Shown one piece after another: positions 21,487 to 31,746 of a DNA stretch of 64,000 bases (positions are counted from its first letter, which is position 1; each line of letters opens with the position of its first letter). Both the position numbers and the translations under genes were made by a program. This DNA is from Saccopteryx bilineata. Its lineage: Eukaryota; Chordata; Mammalia; Chiroptera; Emballonuridae. The notes beneath the pieces are model-generated. The model was given only the letters and a program-made list of their open reading frames with translations. It was not told the DNA's origin and did not search any database. The DNA lies in NCBI RefSeq assembly GCF_036850765.1, contig NC_089491.1:188025520-188089519 (forward strand), read 5' to 3'.

Positions 21487-24318
21487 CCTGAGTGCTAATT
21501 TTGATTAAACACCTTATAGTCATACTTTTGAAATAAAAGTCAGCTCCCATCTTTAAAGGCACGTAAGGAAGCCAGGAGGCCAGGCCACACTGTTTGCTCA
21601 TGCCCCAGGACAGAAGAGCGAGGCCCTGCATCTGGGGACTCTGCAGTTCTGGGCTCTGGGGCACACTAACAAGAGACCCAGTGCCTGACCCTGACAGCGA
21701 TTCTGATTCAATTGGCGTGGGGTGAGGATGAGGAGGGTGTCTTTTACACATTTCCTGAGAGATTTCCATGTGTAGGCAGAGGGAGACAGTCTCTGCCCCT
21801 GCAGGTGGGCAGGCAGCTGGCTTTGTCATGACAAAGGCCACAGTACAGCCAGAGGTGAGTGCGCCTCAGCGCACTTTACTCCCACTCTGAGTAAAGCCTC
21901 AGGAACTGCAGTGCTGCTGGGGCCACGGGGGACAAGGAGAGGCCGGCGCGGAGCCTAACTTCTGACAGAGACGCCATTACACATTGAGTCTGCAAGTGCA
22001 ATGATCCCTGATAAGGAAACCCTAGTGTGGACAGTCCACCTGGATAGCTGAAAGCACAGACCACACAAATCTCCTGCACTAAAGCAGAAGAGCACTGATT
22101 CTACTGGAAGCTAAAACCCTGAGTGAGTGTACTGCTTTTCTCTCTCACTGCCTGTGTGCTTTCTGTTAGACACGCTAATGTTCAGCCTACCAGCCAACGT
22201 CCAGTAGCAAGGACAAAACCAGGGGCTGGAATAATTCACACATGTAAGTCATCCATCTCCTCAAACCAGTGGGTGTCTATAGGCAGGGTTTACACAGACC
22301 TTCAGTACCCAGATGTTAGTTCTACCATAAAGTGTTTCCTAGCCTTGCAGAGAGAACTAAACTCTCAATTTCTAAACACATCATCTGTGCTTCTCACCTA
22401 GTACCACAAGCTCTTGGGCACTTCCTCAGAACGTGCCCTGGTTATCACCCGAGGCATGGACCAAGCAAGCCCACGGTTTATAACCCTTTGTGTCTCTGGC
22501 AGGGCCCTGATATGGTGCCTTGTATACGGTAAGCATTCCCTCAATACTCCTGGCATGGGTGAACAGATAATTGGGTGAATCACGTTAGTGGTTGTACAGG
22601 ATCAGGAAGAACAGAACTCTGAGCCCTCAGAGGACACAGCTCTTTTCCTGTCTGCACAGGCAGCTTCTGTAACTCATTCAAAGTCGGGAGTCTTTCCTTC
22701 AATCCTGCCTGGCACAAAACCTCTAATATGCTGCTGTGTCCCAGCTTAGAGGCGAGGTGAGGGTTCATTTCCCAGCCGTGCTTCTGTGCCCACAATACTG
22801 AGGGAGATGTTCCACCCTGGGCCCTGACCCACTGGTGGATGGGCTCTCTCCAGCAGTGGCCTCAGCTCTGTGGTTTCCATATGTGGCACCCGCCTGGGAA
22901 CCTTTGTTCAGAGGGTGCCTCAAAGCACGTTTCCCTGCCTGGCAGCACCTCCTGCCCTCCCGCCCCACCTCCTGGCACATTTTCAACCAACATAGAACTT
23001 CAGACCAGAAATCTTTTAGTGAATAATGGTATAAACATGTTCTCTGTGTTAAAACTGGGAAGTGAATGGCTCAGGGTGACTGAGGCACAGAACAGGCTGA
23101 TGCTGGCACCACCAGCTTTGGGATGTCTCAGGGGCCGTGCTAACACTGCACACAACCGCAAGGTCAGACATTCGCTTACAGGAGTCACGCCCTGCGAGCT
23201 GAGCTTAGGAGACGAGATGCTGGAGGTTCCATTTCTAATATTAGCACCAGGTGTAACTTTAGTAGCTGTAACCTATTCCATTTCCTGGTCTCTAAGTCTA
23301 AATGACTTCAAGCAGGCAGGTGTGTCTGGTTTCCACAGGCCTCTAGAAAAGGAGACACTGAATGGAATAAAATGCGTCAAGTAGGAGATTTTTATTTACA
23401 GCAACAGCACTTATTATTACTCTGACATTCTCCTTCTGCCCCTAGGAGTCACAAGTATCTAGGGACCGTCATTATCCAGGGTCTGTATTTGAAAGCAGCC
23501 TGAGGACAGTAGCCCACGTGTTCATGGTCGTGAACGGCCACTAGCAAGTTTAGAGTGCTCTCTGAAATGCCGGTTTCTCTTAGGAATGTCATACGCAGAG
23601 CATGAGGAACAACGTACCACCTAGAAGGTGGGGTTGAGGCAACGGCAGGTTGCGGACTTAGAAGAGAAAAGAAAGGAGCAGAACTCGCTCTTGCGGAAGC
23701 AGACTTGGATCACTGTCTCCCACAGCAGCCAGCCACAGCAATGATGGACAAGGCCATTCCGGCTAGAACTGGCCTCTCTAGTAAGGCTATGGGCCAGCTG
23801 GCGGCACCCACGTATTATTTGGCACGTTCATACTGCTGGCCCAACCCAGGCAGCCCATTCAGGTACCAACACCCCAGCAGCAAGCCTGGCAGACAGCTCC
23901 AACCTCTGCAGCCATACTGCACTCAACTGGGGCCTCCCATAACCCGCTCTGTGAATCCTGGCCAGTTAAATGACCTCCGGGTCTCTGTCTTGTCACTGTA
24001 AATGGAGGATACCAATGACACCTACCTTGTAGGGTGATTGTGAGGATGAGGTGAGTTAGTACAGGTAAGGGTTAAGAGCAGTGCCTACCTTATCGTGCTA
24101 CCCTCAAGAAACAGCAGATGACAAATAGGGTACAAATGTGAAATTTATAATATTTTAAGTAGTGGTAGTGTTGAGGAAAAACTACAGCAGGAAGGAGAAC
24201 AGGCAGGGGGTGGGGTGGGGAGGGGTAGTAATCTGAGATGAAGAAAGCCTCTCTGAGAAACAGACTTTTGAGAAACCTCTGGAAAGGAGGGGCAGAGGGA
24301 GCACTGGAGCATCCAGAC
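21487..24318. other. MTUS2 intron, no clear feature
   Basis: 2.8 kb of unique-looking intron. A possible minus-strand MER5-like fragment at about 21640-21715 is too weak to annotate. Several open frames exist, but none has a recognisable domain. Confidence 0.45.
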
Positions 24319-24670
24319 CAGTGGTCATCAGCCTGGTCCCTACCGCCCACTAGTGAGTGCTCCAGCTTTCATGGTGGGTGGTAGTGGAGCAACCAAAGTA
24401 TAAATAAAAAGATAGATTTAACTATAGTAAGTTGTTTTATAAAAATTTATTCTGCCAAACATAACAAAAATCCGACGTAAAGTACTTGGTAAGTAATTAT
24501 TATTATATGCTTTAACTTGCTGTAACTCTGCTTTATAAATTTTATAAAGTAAAGTTACTTTCCTACTTTATAAATCACCATTACTGTGGAACCAGTAGGC
24601 AGTTAGAAAATATTACTACTAACAGAGACACAAAAGTGGGCAGTAGGTATAAAAAGGTTGACTACCCCTG
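24319..24670. mobile_element. hAT-type MITE, family B
   Basis: A 352-bp element with ends CAGTGGTCATCAGCC and inverted GGTTGACTACCCCTG, and degenerate 8-bp flanks (ATCCAGAC / CTCTAGAG, five of eight matching). The interior is AT-rich and non-coding. It lies just above the MTUS2 exon at 24887-25101. Confidence 0.65.
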
Positions 24671-24886
24671 CTCTAGAGGCAGAGCATTCCAGGCTGGCAG
24701 TGGGACTGAGCTGGCAGGACAAGGAAAGGGAGGCCAGGTGGGCTGGAGCGGAGGGAAGGAGGCAACAGAAGAAAGAAATGAAGTCAGAGAGGAAACTTCA
24801 CAAGAAGCTCACCTATGAACAGGACTTCTGGCTCAAGCAGCGTTACTCGCTGCCACCGTCCACCTGCCTGCAGAGTGCACACTGAC

Positions 24887-25101
24887 CTGCTCCTGGTGAT
24901 GACACCGGATCCGCAGCAGCTGGGCGCTGTGCTCCTCCTGAAGCCGCATCATCTCTGCCTGGAACTGTAGCTGCAGCCGCCCCTGTAGGTCCTGGAGTTC
25001 GGCCCGCTGCTGCCAGCTCAGCTTCCTCACCTCGTCTTCAAACCGCCTCTCCAGCTCCTCCTTTTCCTTCTGCAGCTTCTCACACTTGGCTGCATTGAAG
25101 G
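24887..25101 (-). CDS. MTUS2: MTUS2 internal coding exon (coiled coil), most upstream exon recognised
   Basis: This 215-bp exon is read on the minus strand. It follows a pyrimidine-rich acceptor ending in CAG and stops at a CAG/GTCAGT donor. It starts two bases into a codon and ends in phase 0, joining in frame to the exon at 14295-14400. The translation is a heptad-rich, Glu/Gln/Leu-rich helix including [32 protein letters not shown] and [20 protein letters not shown], matching the C-terminal coiled coil of MTUS2 as I know it. MTUS2 (TIP150/CAZIP) is a microtubule plus-end protein reported to bind EB1 and recruit the depolymerase MCAK. The paralogue MTUS1 has a clearly different C-terminus, so I favour MTUS2. 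The next upstream exon was not found nearby, so the intron above is long. Confidence 0.9.
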
Positions 25102-26525
25102 CTGGAGACAGAACAGCAGCTTTGTAAAAACTGGGAGGAAGTACCCAAAGGCCTCAACTTCCAAGGGTAGGGCATCAAAGTTAACGTCACAAGCCGGGGA
25201 AGACCCTCTTGCTTTAGAAGAGCCTCACAGTTTGTAAAGGGCTTTCCCTTCTACCACAGTGAATATCGAGGGGAAGCCCATGGCCACCTGCTGCTCAGAG
25301 AAAGAGCAGCAAAGGCAAAGTGGGGTTTTCTGACCGCCAGCCCCACGGTCCTGCAGCTAGAGTGGGGCTCCTGTGAGGGCCCACGGACCACAGGCACCAA
25401 AAGTACCGGGCATCTGTTCAGCAGACACTTTCCTAGGTGCACGCTGGGTGGCTCAGAGCCCTGGGGCAGCAGCCCAGGACAGAAACGTTTCACAAGGTCC
25501 TCGGTGACACCCCTGCCTGGGATTGAGACCTGTGCAATTCTGGGAGCTGGGCCTGGGCAGGGGAGGCACCAGGCTGAAGGCGGTTCTCTGCAGGCTGAAA
25601 TGCTCCACTGGACAGTGGCAGAGAAAGTCCGCACTTCCTGTCAGGGGAAGAGGCTGTCCAGTAACCATACAATACCCCATGCATAGGCACACCACCCTGT
25701 TCCTGTCTTGGTTTGCTTTCCAAGCTGCCAGCAGGGGATGAGCCAATGACAGCAGCCTGCTGACCCACCTAAGTCCCTGTGCCTCCCCTGGGAGGAGAGA
25801 AGCATCTCAATAACCTGCGAGGTTTGGTCCATGATGCTGCTGCCACACACGCGGCACAGATGTCCAGGCGCAGGCACACATCATTTACTGTCCACAGATG
25901 GTGCTGCCATGCCCTTGCTCTGTGCATGTGCTGGGGAGACACACTCACTTTAAAATCGAGTGAGCAGGTATATGGGATGGCTCATGATAATCTACACCCA
26001 AGGGCTGCTTGGTCCCCATCAGAAATATACATGCAAGGTAGTTCAATAGCCTTGGAAACCCCTGATCAGAAGCCTGCCCTAATGAAGAGCTAATTCAGGG
26101 CCTTCTTTGTCATATTCAGCTCTAAAAGAGTTTGTTAATTAGCATGAAGGAAGTTTCAAAGTATTTACCCCCTGGTTAGATGAGTCATGGGTTGGTTGGC
26201 TGGGTACCTTGCCCTAGGGCTACAGTAGAGCAGTCTAGCACTGTCCCCAGTGGCCTCTTTGGTCAATTGCCCTAGTGCCCCATGTCCCATGCTTGCATGG
26301 GTGATTCTGGTGCATAGTTTGGTGAAGTTTTAGCAGGATCAAGCACTGTAATCAGGGTGAAATGAGGGCAGAGTGGTGGGCGCTGTCCCCTCACCCCCAG
26401 GGTCAGCAATAAGAGGAGGCACTCTCTACAGAGAATTTCAGAGCCATAATAACCACATGAACTTGAAAACCCCTCTGCCACTTTGTGCCAGAAAGTTTAA
26501 AGAATATTGGTGGAAAATACTCCTC
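25102..26525. other. MTUS2 intron, no feature seen
   Basis: Unique-looking sequence above the last recognised exon, up to the ERV target duplication at 26526. Open frames near 25250-25880 overlap on both strands in GC-rich DNA and have no recognisable domains. Confidence 0.45.
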
Positions 26526-26530
26526 AATAC

Positions 26531-26902
26531 TGATAGATATGTAAATTCCAAACTGCCCTCTTGATGTTCCTTCCGCTTATCTGTCAGACCTCATCCTTAC
26601 TGGACTATTGCCTCTGAGACAAAGGAATTCCAAAAAGCTGAGAAGCCGCCCCAAGGAGGGGCACCAGACATACCAGGACTTTTGATTCAACACCCACATG
26701 CTCGAAGCCCCCCAAGGAGGAGCATTCCGGACATACCAGGACTTTTGCCTCAGTATCCCCTCAGGCTCTCCCAAACACTATATAACTCGCCCCTAGTCTG
26801 TAACCGGTGCTCTTCTCCCCAGAGAAGTGCCTGGCAGGGTTCCTTTCTTCCTTCCAATAAAGCCTGTGATTCTGGTCTTTCAGACTCCCATGGATTCCAA
26901 CA
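26531..26902 (+). repeat. ERV 5' LTR
   Basis: A 372-bp LTR starting TG and ending CA, with a TATA-like box (CTATATAA, about 26778) and AATAAA at 26856-26861. It aligns along its whole length with 40139-40506, differing by scattered substitutions and a few small indels (for example an extra TTCC near 26572). Confidence 0.92.
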
Positions 26903-26904
26903 TT

Positions 26905-26922
26905 TGGTACTGAAATCCAGGA
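26905..26922 (+). other. ERV primer-binding-like site
   Basis: Two bases after the 5' LTR is an 18-base TGG-start sequence. It looks like a decayed tRNA-Phe-type primer site, as used by ERV-F-like elements, with several transition changes. The tRNA assignment is tentative. Confidence 0.5.
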
Positions 26923-27160
26923 CAGGGCATAACTGCCTGGACGATCCCTCTTTGCCGTCCAAACTTACAACCAGGGAAGCAATGGGCAGCGGCAGCTCGT
27001 CCTGGGCTTACTCCCTGATTCTGTTTGGATGTGTAATTGTAGGTTGATTGGCTGGCAGTCTAACCCTGTCCTGAACCCCTTTTGGACCAGAAGGTAAAGA
27101 GTTTCTTCCTTCCCCTTCCCCAGTTGGCCTCTAAATTTTTCTATAAAAACAGCCCTTCCT

Positions 27161-27575
27161 GCCCTGGCTGGTTGGCTCAGTGGTAGAGCGTCGGCCTGGC
27201 GTGCAGAAGTCCTGGATTTGATTCCCGGCCAGGGCACACAGGAGAAGCACCCATCTGCTTCTCCACCCCTCCCCCTCTCCTTCCTCTCTGTCTCTCTCTT
27301 CCCCTCCCGCAGCAGATGCTCCATTGGAACAAAGATGGCCCGGGTGCTGGGGATGGCTCCTTGGCCTCTGCCCCAGGCGCTAGAGTGGCTCTGGTCACAA
27401 CAGAGTGATGCCCCGGAGGGGCAGAGCATCGCCCCCTGGTGGGCAGAGCGTCGCCCCCTGGTGGGCGTGCTGGGTGGATCCTGGTCGGGCACATGCGGGA
27501 GTCTGTCTGACTGTCTCTCCCCATTTCCAGCTTCAGAAAAATACAAAAACAAAAAACAAAAACAAAAAAAAAAAA
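27161..27575 (+). mobile_element. VES-type SINE nested in the ERV leader
   Basis: A plus-strand copy starting GCCCTGGCTGGTTGGCTCAG with a GTGGTAGAGCG A-box region, ending in an (AAAAAC)n/A tail. The flanking short duplication is CCTTCCTG. It sits between the primer site and the gag remnant. Confidence 0.93.
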
Positions 27576-27859
27576 CCCCTTCCTGATTGGACGGTTTTCT
27601 CTGACACGCCTCACGTTTTGAGGGGTTTGACTTTCAGTCTCAGTGGACTGCACGGAAGACTAGGCGCCTAGCCAAACCTCTCTACTCTCTCGGACTTCTC
27701 GTCCTCGGAGCTCCCTGACAGGTGGTGACGACCTCTATCAGGGACAACTCCCCCACACAGTGATTCTCTCCTCTTGGGACAGTGACAAAAGGCAGGGATG
27801 CCCCCTCTTGCTCACCTGTCTCCACTATGGGCTCTTCAGAGTCTAAGCCTTCTGACCAG

Positions 27860-28023
27860 ACCCCTCTAGGATGTCTCATAAAAAAACCTCACCAAACTCG
27901 GACTCTCAGACCTCAAACCGAAGAAATTAATCTTCTTCTGTAACACGGCATGGCCTCAGTACAGACTATACAATCACTCCCATTGGCCTGAAAACGGGAC
28001 ATTCGATTACAATATCCTAAGAG
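27860..28023 (+). pseudogene. ERV gag (matrix) remnant, 5' part
   Basis: Plus-strand gag matrix remnant ending in coding that reads toward the L1 insertion (HWPENGTF, then DYNILRD across the target duplication). The match with 35864 onward shows that one continuous gag frame was split by the L1. Upstream frames are broken by a stop and shifts. Confidence 0.65.
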
Positions 28024-30433
28024 GGAGATGACGTCAGAGTAATGGCGGGGTAGGAAGCGATACCGATAAATCTCCCCCAAAACTCAACAAGATCTTCAAC
28101 CAGAAACAGAAAAACCTATACTTGGAGCTTCCAGATGCTTCGCAATACACCCAAAGGTATGATTGAGTGAAAAATTGGCTAAATATATAACCAAACCCCG
28201 AAGGAAATAGGGAGTAAGAAATGCTCCGCCTTCCTCACTAACCTAAACAGGGTGGCTTTCTCTGGTAACTGTGAATATAGAAACTGAGGTGGGCAAAGGG
28301 GGTGAATAGATCCAGGCCGCCGCGGCACAAACGGCCGAACCAGGCTGTGGCACGGAGATCCAAGCCGAGGAAAATCTGATCCTGTGGCAGCCCGGGCAAT
28401 ACAAGCTAACACTCGCGCCAAACCCAAACAAAGAAAGACAAGCGGAGCGGCCATTTTACCCAGTCTCCTGGTCGGTGCGCAGTTAGTGGGTGAGAATTTC
28501 TTCCTAGGCCCCGAGAGTGGGTGCCCGTGTTGCCCCACGGAGAGGCAGGGTCAGAGGCCTTTCTGTGGGCCAAGGGCAGAGTCTCTGGGCAGCCCCAGCG
28601 CCCTGGGAAAGCCACGCATGGGAGGGAGTGAGAACTAATTCCAACAATGGAGATTTTCCGTGCGGTTGGGGGTTTCACTCAGAGGGAAACGCGGCCGGCC
28701 TCATATCCTGGTTTGCGCGCGCAGATAGTGAATGAGAGATTCCTCCGAGTGCCTCGGCAGTGCGCGCCCGTGTTATCGCACAGAGGGGCAGAGTCAGGGG
28801 CCTTTGTGTGGGCAAAAGCGGAATCTCGGGCCGCCCCAGAGCCTTGCAAAAGCCGCGCACGGGGACGGACCGAAAGCCAATTCCAATGCTGCAACTTTTC
28901 CCTGCGGTTGGGGGTTTCACTCAGAGCGTGAGACTGCTGGCCGGATATCCTGGTCGCAGACAGTGAGTGAGAGTTTCCTCCAAGCGCCCCGGAAGTGGGC
29001 GCCCGCTTGTGTTACCGGACAGAGTGGCAGAGCCAGAGGTCTTTGAGTGGGCGGAAAGCCCACCTGATTATGCTAGCAGCTCTGACTGACTGAGCCTTAC
29101 CCAGAGCCCTGTGCTGAGTGGAAATAGAGTGGGGAGTTGCCAGCTCTTTGAGCCTCTTACTATCCAGGCAGAGGCAGCAGCAACCCCATAGCTGGATTAT
29201 CAGGCTACTAATTGAGGAAGGAAAGACTAGGAGAAAGGCTCCAGGAACACGGACTCTCTCACTGTCGGAGCCTATAAATGCTAATGAGCTTCGACTGCCA
29301 ACGAGACTAAAGCACAATACATGACATTGCCATAGAGACTTATCAACTGCAAACCTCTACCTGAGCGTGCCAAAGGGGCAGAACCCGGGGTACAGAGTCA
29401 CCGACCAGGAAGAGGGAGAGAAAAGAAAAAGCAAGAAGATAACCTCTCAAAATCAAGAATAATCTGCAGACTTTATAACCTATCCCATTTTATTATATTT
29501 GTTCATTTGTTTCTCTTATCTTCATTCTTGATACTTTTTTTTCCTCCTCCAATTTGGCCGATTAACTCTCTACCGGTCTTACTCTCTCCTCTCCTGGAAC
29601 TACACTAGCCATAAGTGTTACATCTCCCATTATCTTTTCTCTTCTCTTCCTTTCTCTCTATGAGGGTTGCACTCCAAAACCCTTAACTCTCTCTCTCTCT
29701 CTCTCCTTTCTTTTTTCTTCTTTTAGTGGTTACCTCTTTTTTTCTCTCTCTCTCTTTCTTTTCTCCCTCTATATTAGTTTCTTCCTTTCTCCTTTACATC
29801 TCCTCTCATTCAAACCTCAATAACAAACAAATTATCTTATCTGGGACTCAAAACTATGTTTGTGGCATTTTGGGGGGTTTTTACTTCACCTTTTTAACTC
29901 ACTAGCAGTGCTCCCATCCCTGGCTCTCCATATTATCTAGTTCTTGTTCCACTAAATACAATAGTAATTTTTTAATTTGTCCCCCCATTTTTCCGTTTTC
30001 CTCTTATTCCTCTCATCATAACTCTTAGACAACCAACACCTAAAAGCAAATCATTTTATTCTTGACCCAAATTTTTTCCTTATTTGCTTTTTGTGGGTCC
30101 ATACGCTCTTTTTTTTTCTTTTTTCTTTTTTTTTTTCCTTTTTTTTTCTTTTTTTGCCCCTTTATTACTTTTCCCCAATTCAAGCCCTCCATCACAGGCA
30201 TTGTTTGTTATAATTCACAGTCCACCACAAGATTTTCTCAAGAAAGAGGGGAGAGGAGAGGAGAGGAAAAAAGGAGCGGGGGAATAATTTCCTTTTTTTA
30301 AAAAATTTTTATTTTATTTTATTTTTCTTTATTTCATTATTAATTTTTTTTTACAAAAACAACTCTTTTTGATTTTTTTAACTTTTTATTCTTTATTAAA
30401 TCTCATTAATACTATCAACAAAACCACCCTCAG
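28024..30433 (+). promoter_or_regulatory. L1 5'UTR/promoter with CRE and tandem monomers
   Basis: The internal promoter region of the plus-strand L1. A perfect palindromic cAMP-response element, TGACGTCA, lies at 28029-28036, only six bases from the element's start, followed by AATGGCGG, which resembles a YY1 core. Tandem GC-rich units follow (28465 onward). The stretch from about 29440 to 30400 is pyrimidine-rich. Promoter function is inferred from position and L1 biology. Confidence 0.75.
28465..29065 (+). repeat. Tandem monomers in the L1 5'UTR (about 2.5 copies of about 242 bp)
   Basis: Units begin TCCTGG at 28465, 28706 and 28948 (the third is partial). Each repeats the same landmarks: a GCGCAGATAGTGAATGAGAG-like start, a GCGCCCGTGTTATCGCACAG-like part, AGAGGGGCAGAGTCAGGGGC, and, in the two full units, GCGGTTGGGGGTTTCACTCA. 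The units differ by substitutions and are CpG-rich. Confidence 0.85.
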
Positions 30434-31429
30434 ATGCCATTAAGGAAGAGAAAATCGAATATCATGGATACAAAAGAAAGAGAGGTAACACAGCTAGATG
30501 AGGAAAAATCTATGGAGAAAAAATTTAATATATTGGAAGCCTTGGAGCTAAATAACAGAGAATTCAAGATAGAAATCCTAAAAATCCTCCGAGATATACA
30601 AGAAAACACAGAAAGGCAATTTAGGGAGCTCAGAAAACAACTCAATGAACACGAAGAATATATGTCCAAGGATATTGAAACTATAAAAACAAATCAAACA
30701 GAGATGAAAAACTCAATTCACGAGCTGAAAAATGAAGTAACAAGCTTAGCTAATAGAACAGGTCAGATAGAAGAGAGGATTAGTGAAATAGAAGACAAGC
30801 AACTTGAGGCACAACAGAGAGAAGAAGAAAGAGACTCAAAAATTAAAAAAAATGAGATAGCCCTACAAGAATTATCTGACTCCATCAAAAAGAATAACAT
30901 AAGAATAATAGGTATATCAGAGGGAGAAGAGAGAGAAAATGGAATGGAGAACATACTCAAACAAATAATAGATGAGAACTTCCCAAGCCTGTGGAAAGAA
31001 CTAAAGCCTCAAGTTCAAGAAGCAAACAGAACTCCAAGTTTTCTTAACCCCAACAAACCTACTCCAAGGCATATCATATTGAAATTGACACAAACCAACA
31101 ACAAAGAAAAAATTCTCAAGGCAGCCAGGGAAAAGAAGAATACAACATATAAAGGAAGGCCCATTAGATTATCATCAGATTTCTCAGCAGAAACTCTACA
31201 AGCTAGAAGAGAGTGGACCCCAATATTTAAAGTCCTGAAAGAGAGGAACTTTCAGCCACGAATACTATACCCATCAAAGCTATCCTTCAAATACGAAGGA
31301 GAAATAAAAACATTCACAGATACAGAAAAGATGAGGGAATTTATCATCAGAAAACCTCCACTCCAGGAATTACTAAAGGGGGTTCTCCAATCAGATACAA
31401 AGAACAAAAAAAAACAGAGCCACAAGTAA
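30434..31429 (+). CDS. LINE-1 ORF1 protein (331 aa, uninterrupted)
   Basis: An intact ORF1 from ATG 30434 to TAA. Residues 1-60 are basic. A long Lys/Glu-rich coiled coil with heptads follows at about 60-150 (LRKQLNEHEEYMSKDIETIK). The RNA-recognition region starts at about 155 (NNIRIIGISEGEERENGMEN). The C-terminal domain at about 250-310 includes RLSSDFSAETLQARREW and FQPRILYPSKLSF. L1 ORF1p forms a trimeric RNA chaperone that coats L1 RNA. The frame has no lesion over its length, so this protein could be made if the element were transcribed. Confidence 0.93.
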   Translation: MPLRKRKSNIMDTKEREVTQLDEEKSMEKKFNILEALELNNREFKIEILKILRDIQENTERQFRELRKQLNEHEEYMSKDIETIKTNQTEMKNSIHELKNEVTSLANRTGQIEERISEIEDKQLEAQQREEERDSKIKKNEIALQELSDSIKKNNIRIIGISEGEERENGMENILKQIIDENFPSLWKELKPQVQEANRTPSFLNPNKPTPRHIILKLTQTNNKEKILKAAREKKNTTYKGRPIRLSSDFSAETLQARREWTPIFKVLKERNFQPRILYPSKLSFKYEGEIKTFTDTEKMREFIIRKPPLQELLKGVLQSDTKNKKKQSHK

Positions 31430-31746
31430 AAGCTCCAAGAAGAACACAATAAAACCAAATTTAAACTGTGACAACAACAAAAAGAAAGAGGGGGAGAAGA
31501 TGGAGATTAACAGTAGCAAAGGACGATGGAGTGCAAAAGTACTCACAAAATAGTTCGATACAATGAACAGGGTAGGGACCCTTTTCATTACTCAAAGGTA
31601 ACCACCATTGAAAAAACCACCACAGAAGCACATGAGATAAAAAAGATAGCAACAGAGGAAAGATGTATGGAATACAACCAAATAAAAACAAAAGATAGAA
31701 AAACGAAAGAGAAGGATCAAACAAGACACAAAACTAACAGAAAGCA
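31430..31746 (+). other. L1 inter-ORF spacer
   Basis: About 317 bp of A-rich spacer between ORF1 and ORF2, with stops in the ORF2 frame. Its length is larger than in human L1. Confidence 0.7.

Noticed and set aside
25251..25768. Several 90-127 aa open frames on both strands above the MTUS2 exon
   Set aside because: Mutually overlapping in different frames, none with a recognisable domain and none phase-compatible with MTUS2 splicing.
28465..28947. CpG-rich block considered as a host CpG-island promoter
   Set aside because: It lies wholly inside the 5'UTR of a LINE-1 with a defined target duplication, so it is element sequence.
28465..29065. Tandem units considered as a CRISPR array
   Set aside because: The units are contiguous, about 242 bp long and without spacers, in a mammalian L1. 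No CRISPR-like array is present anywhere in the window.
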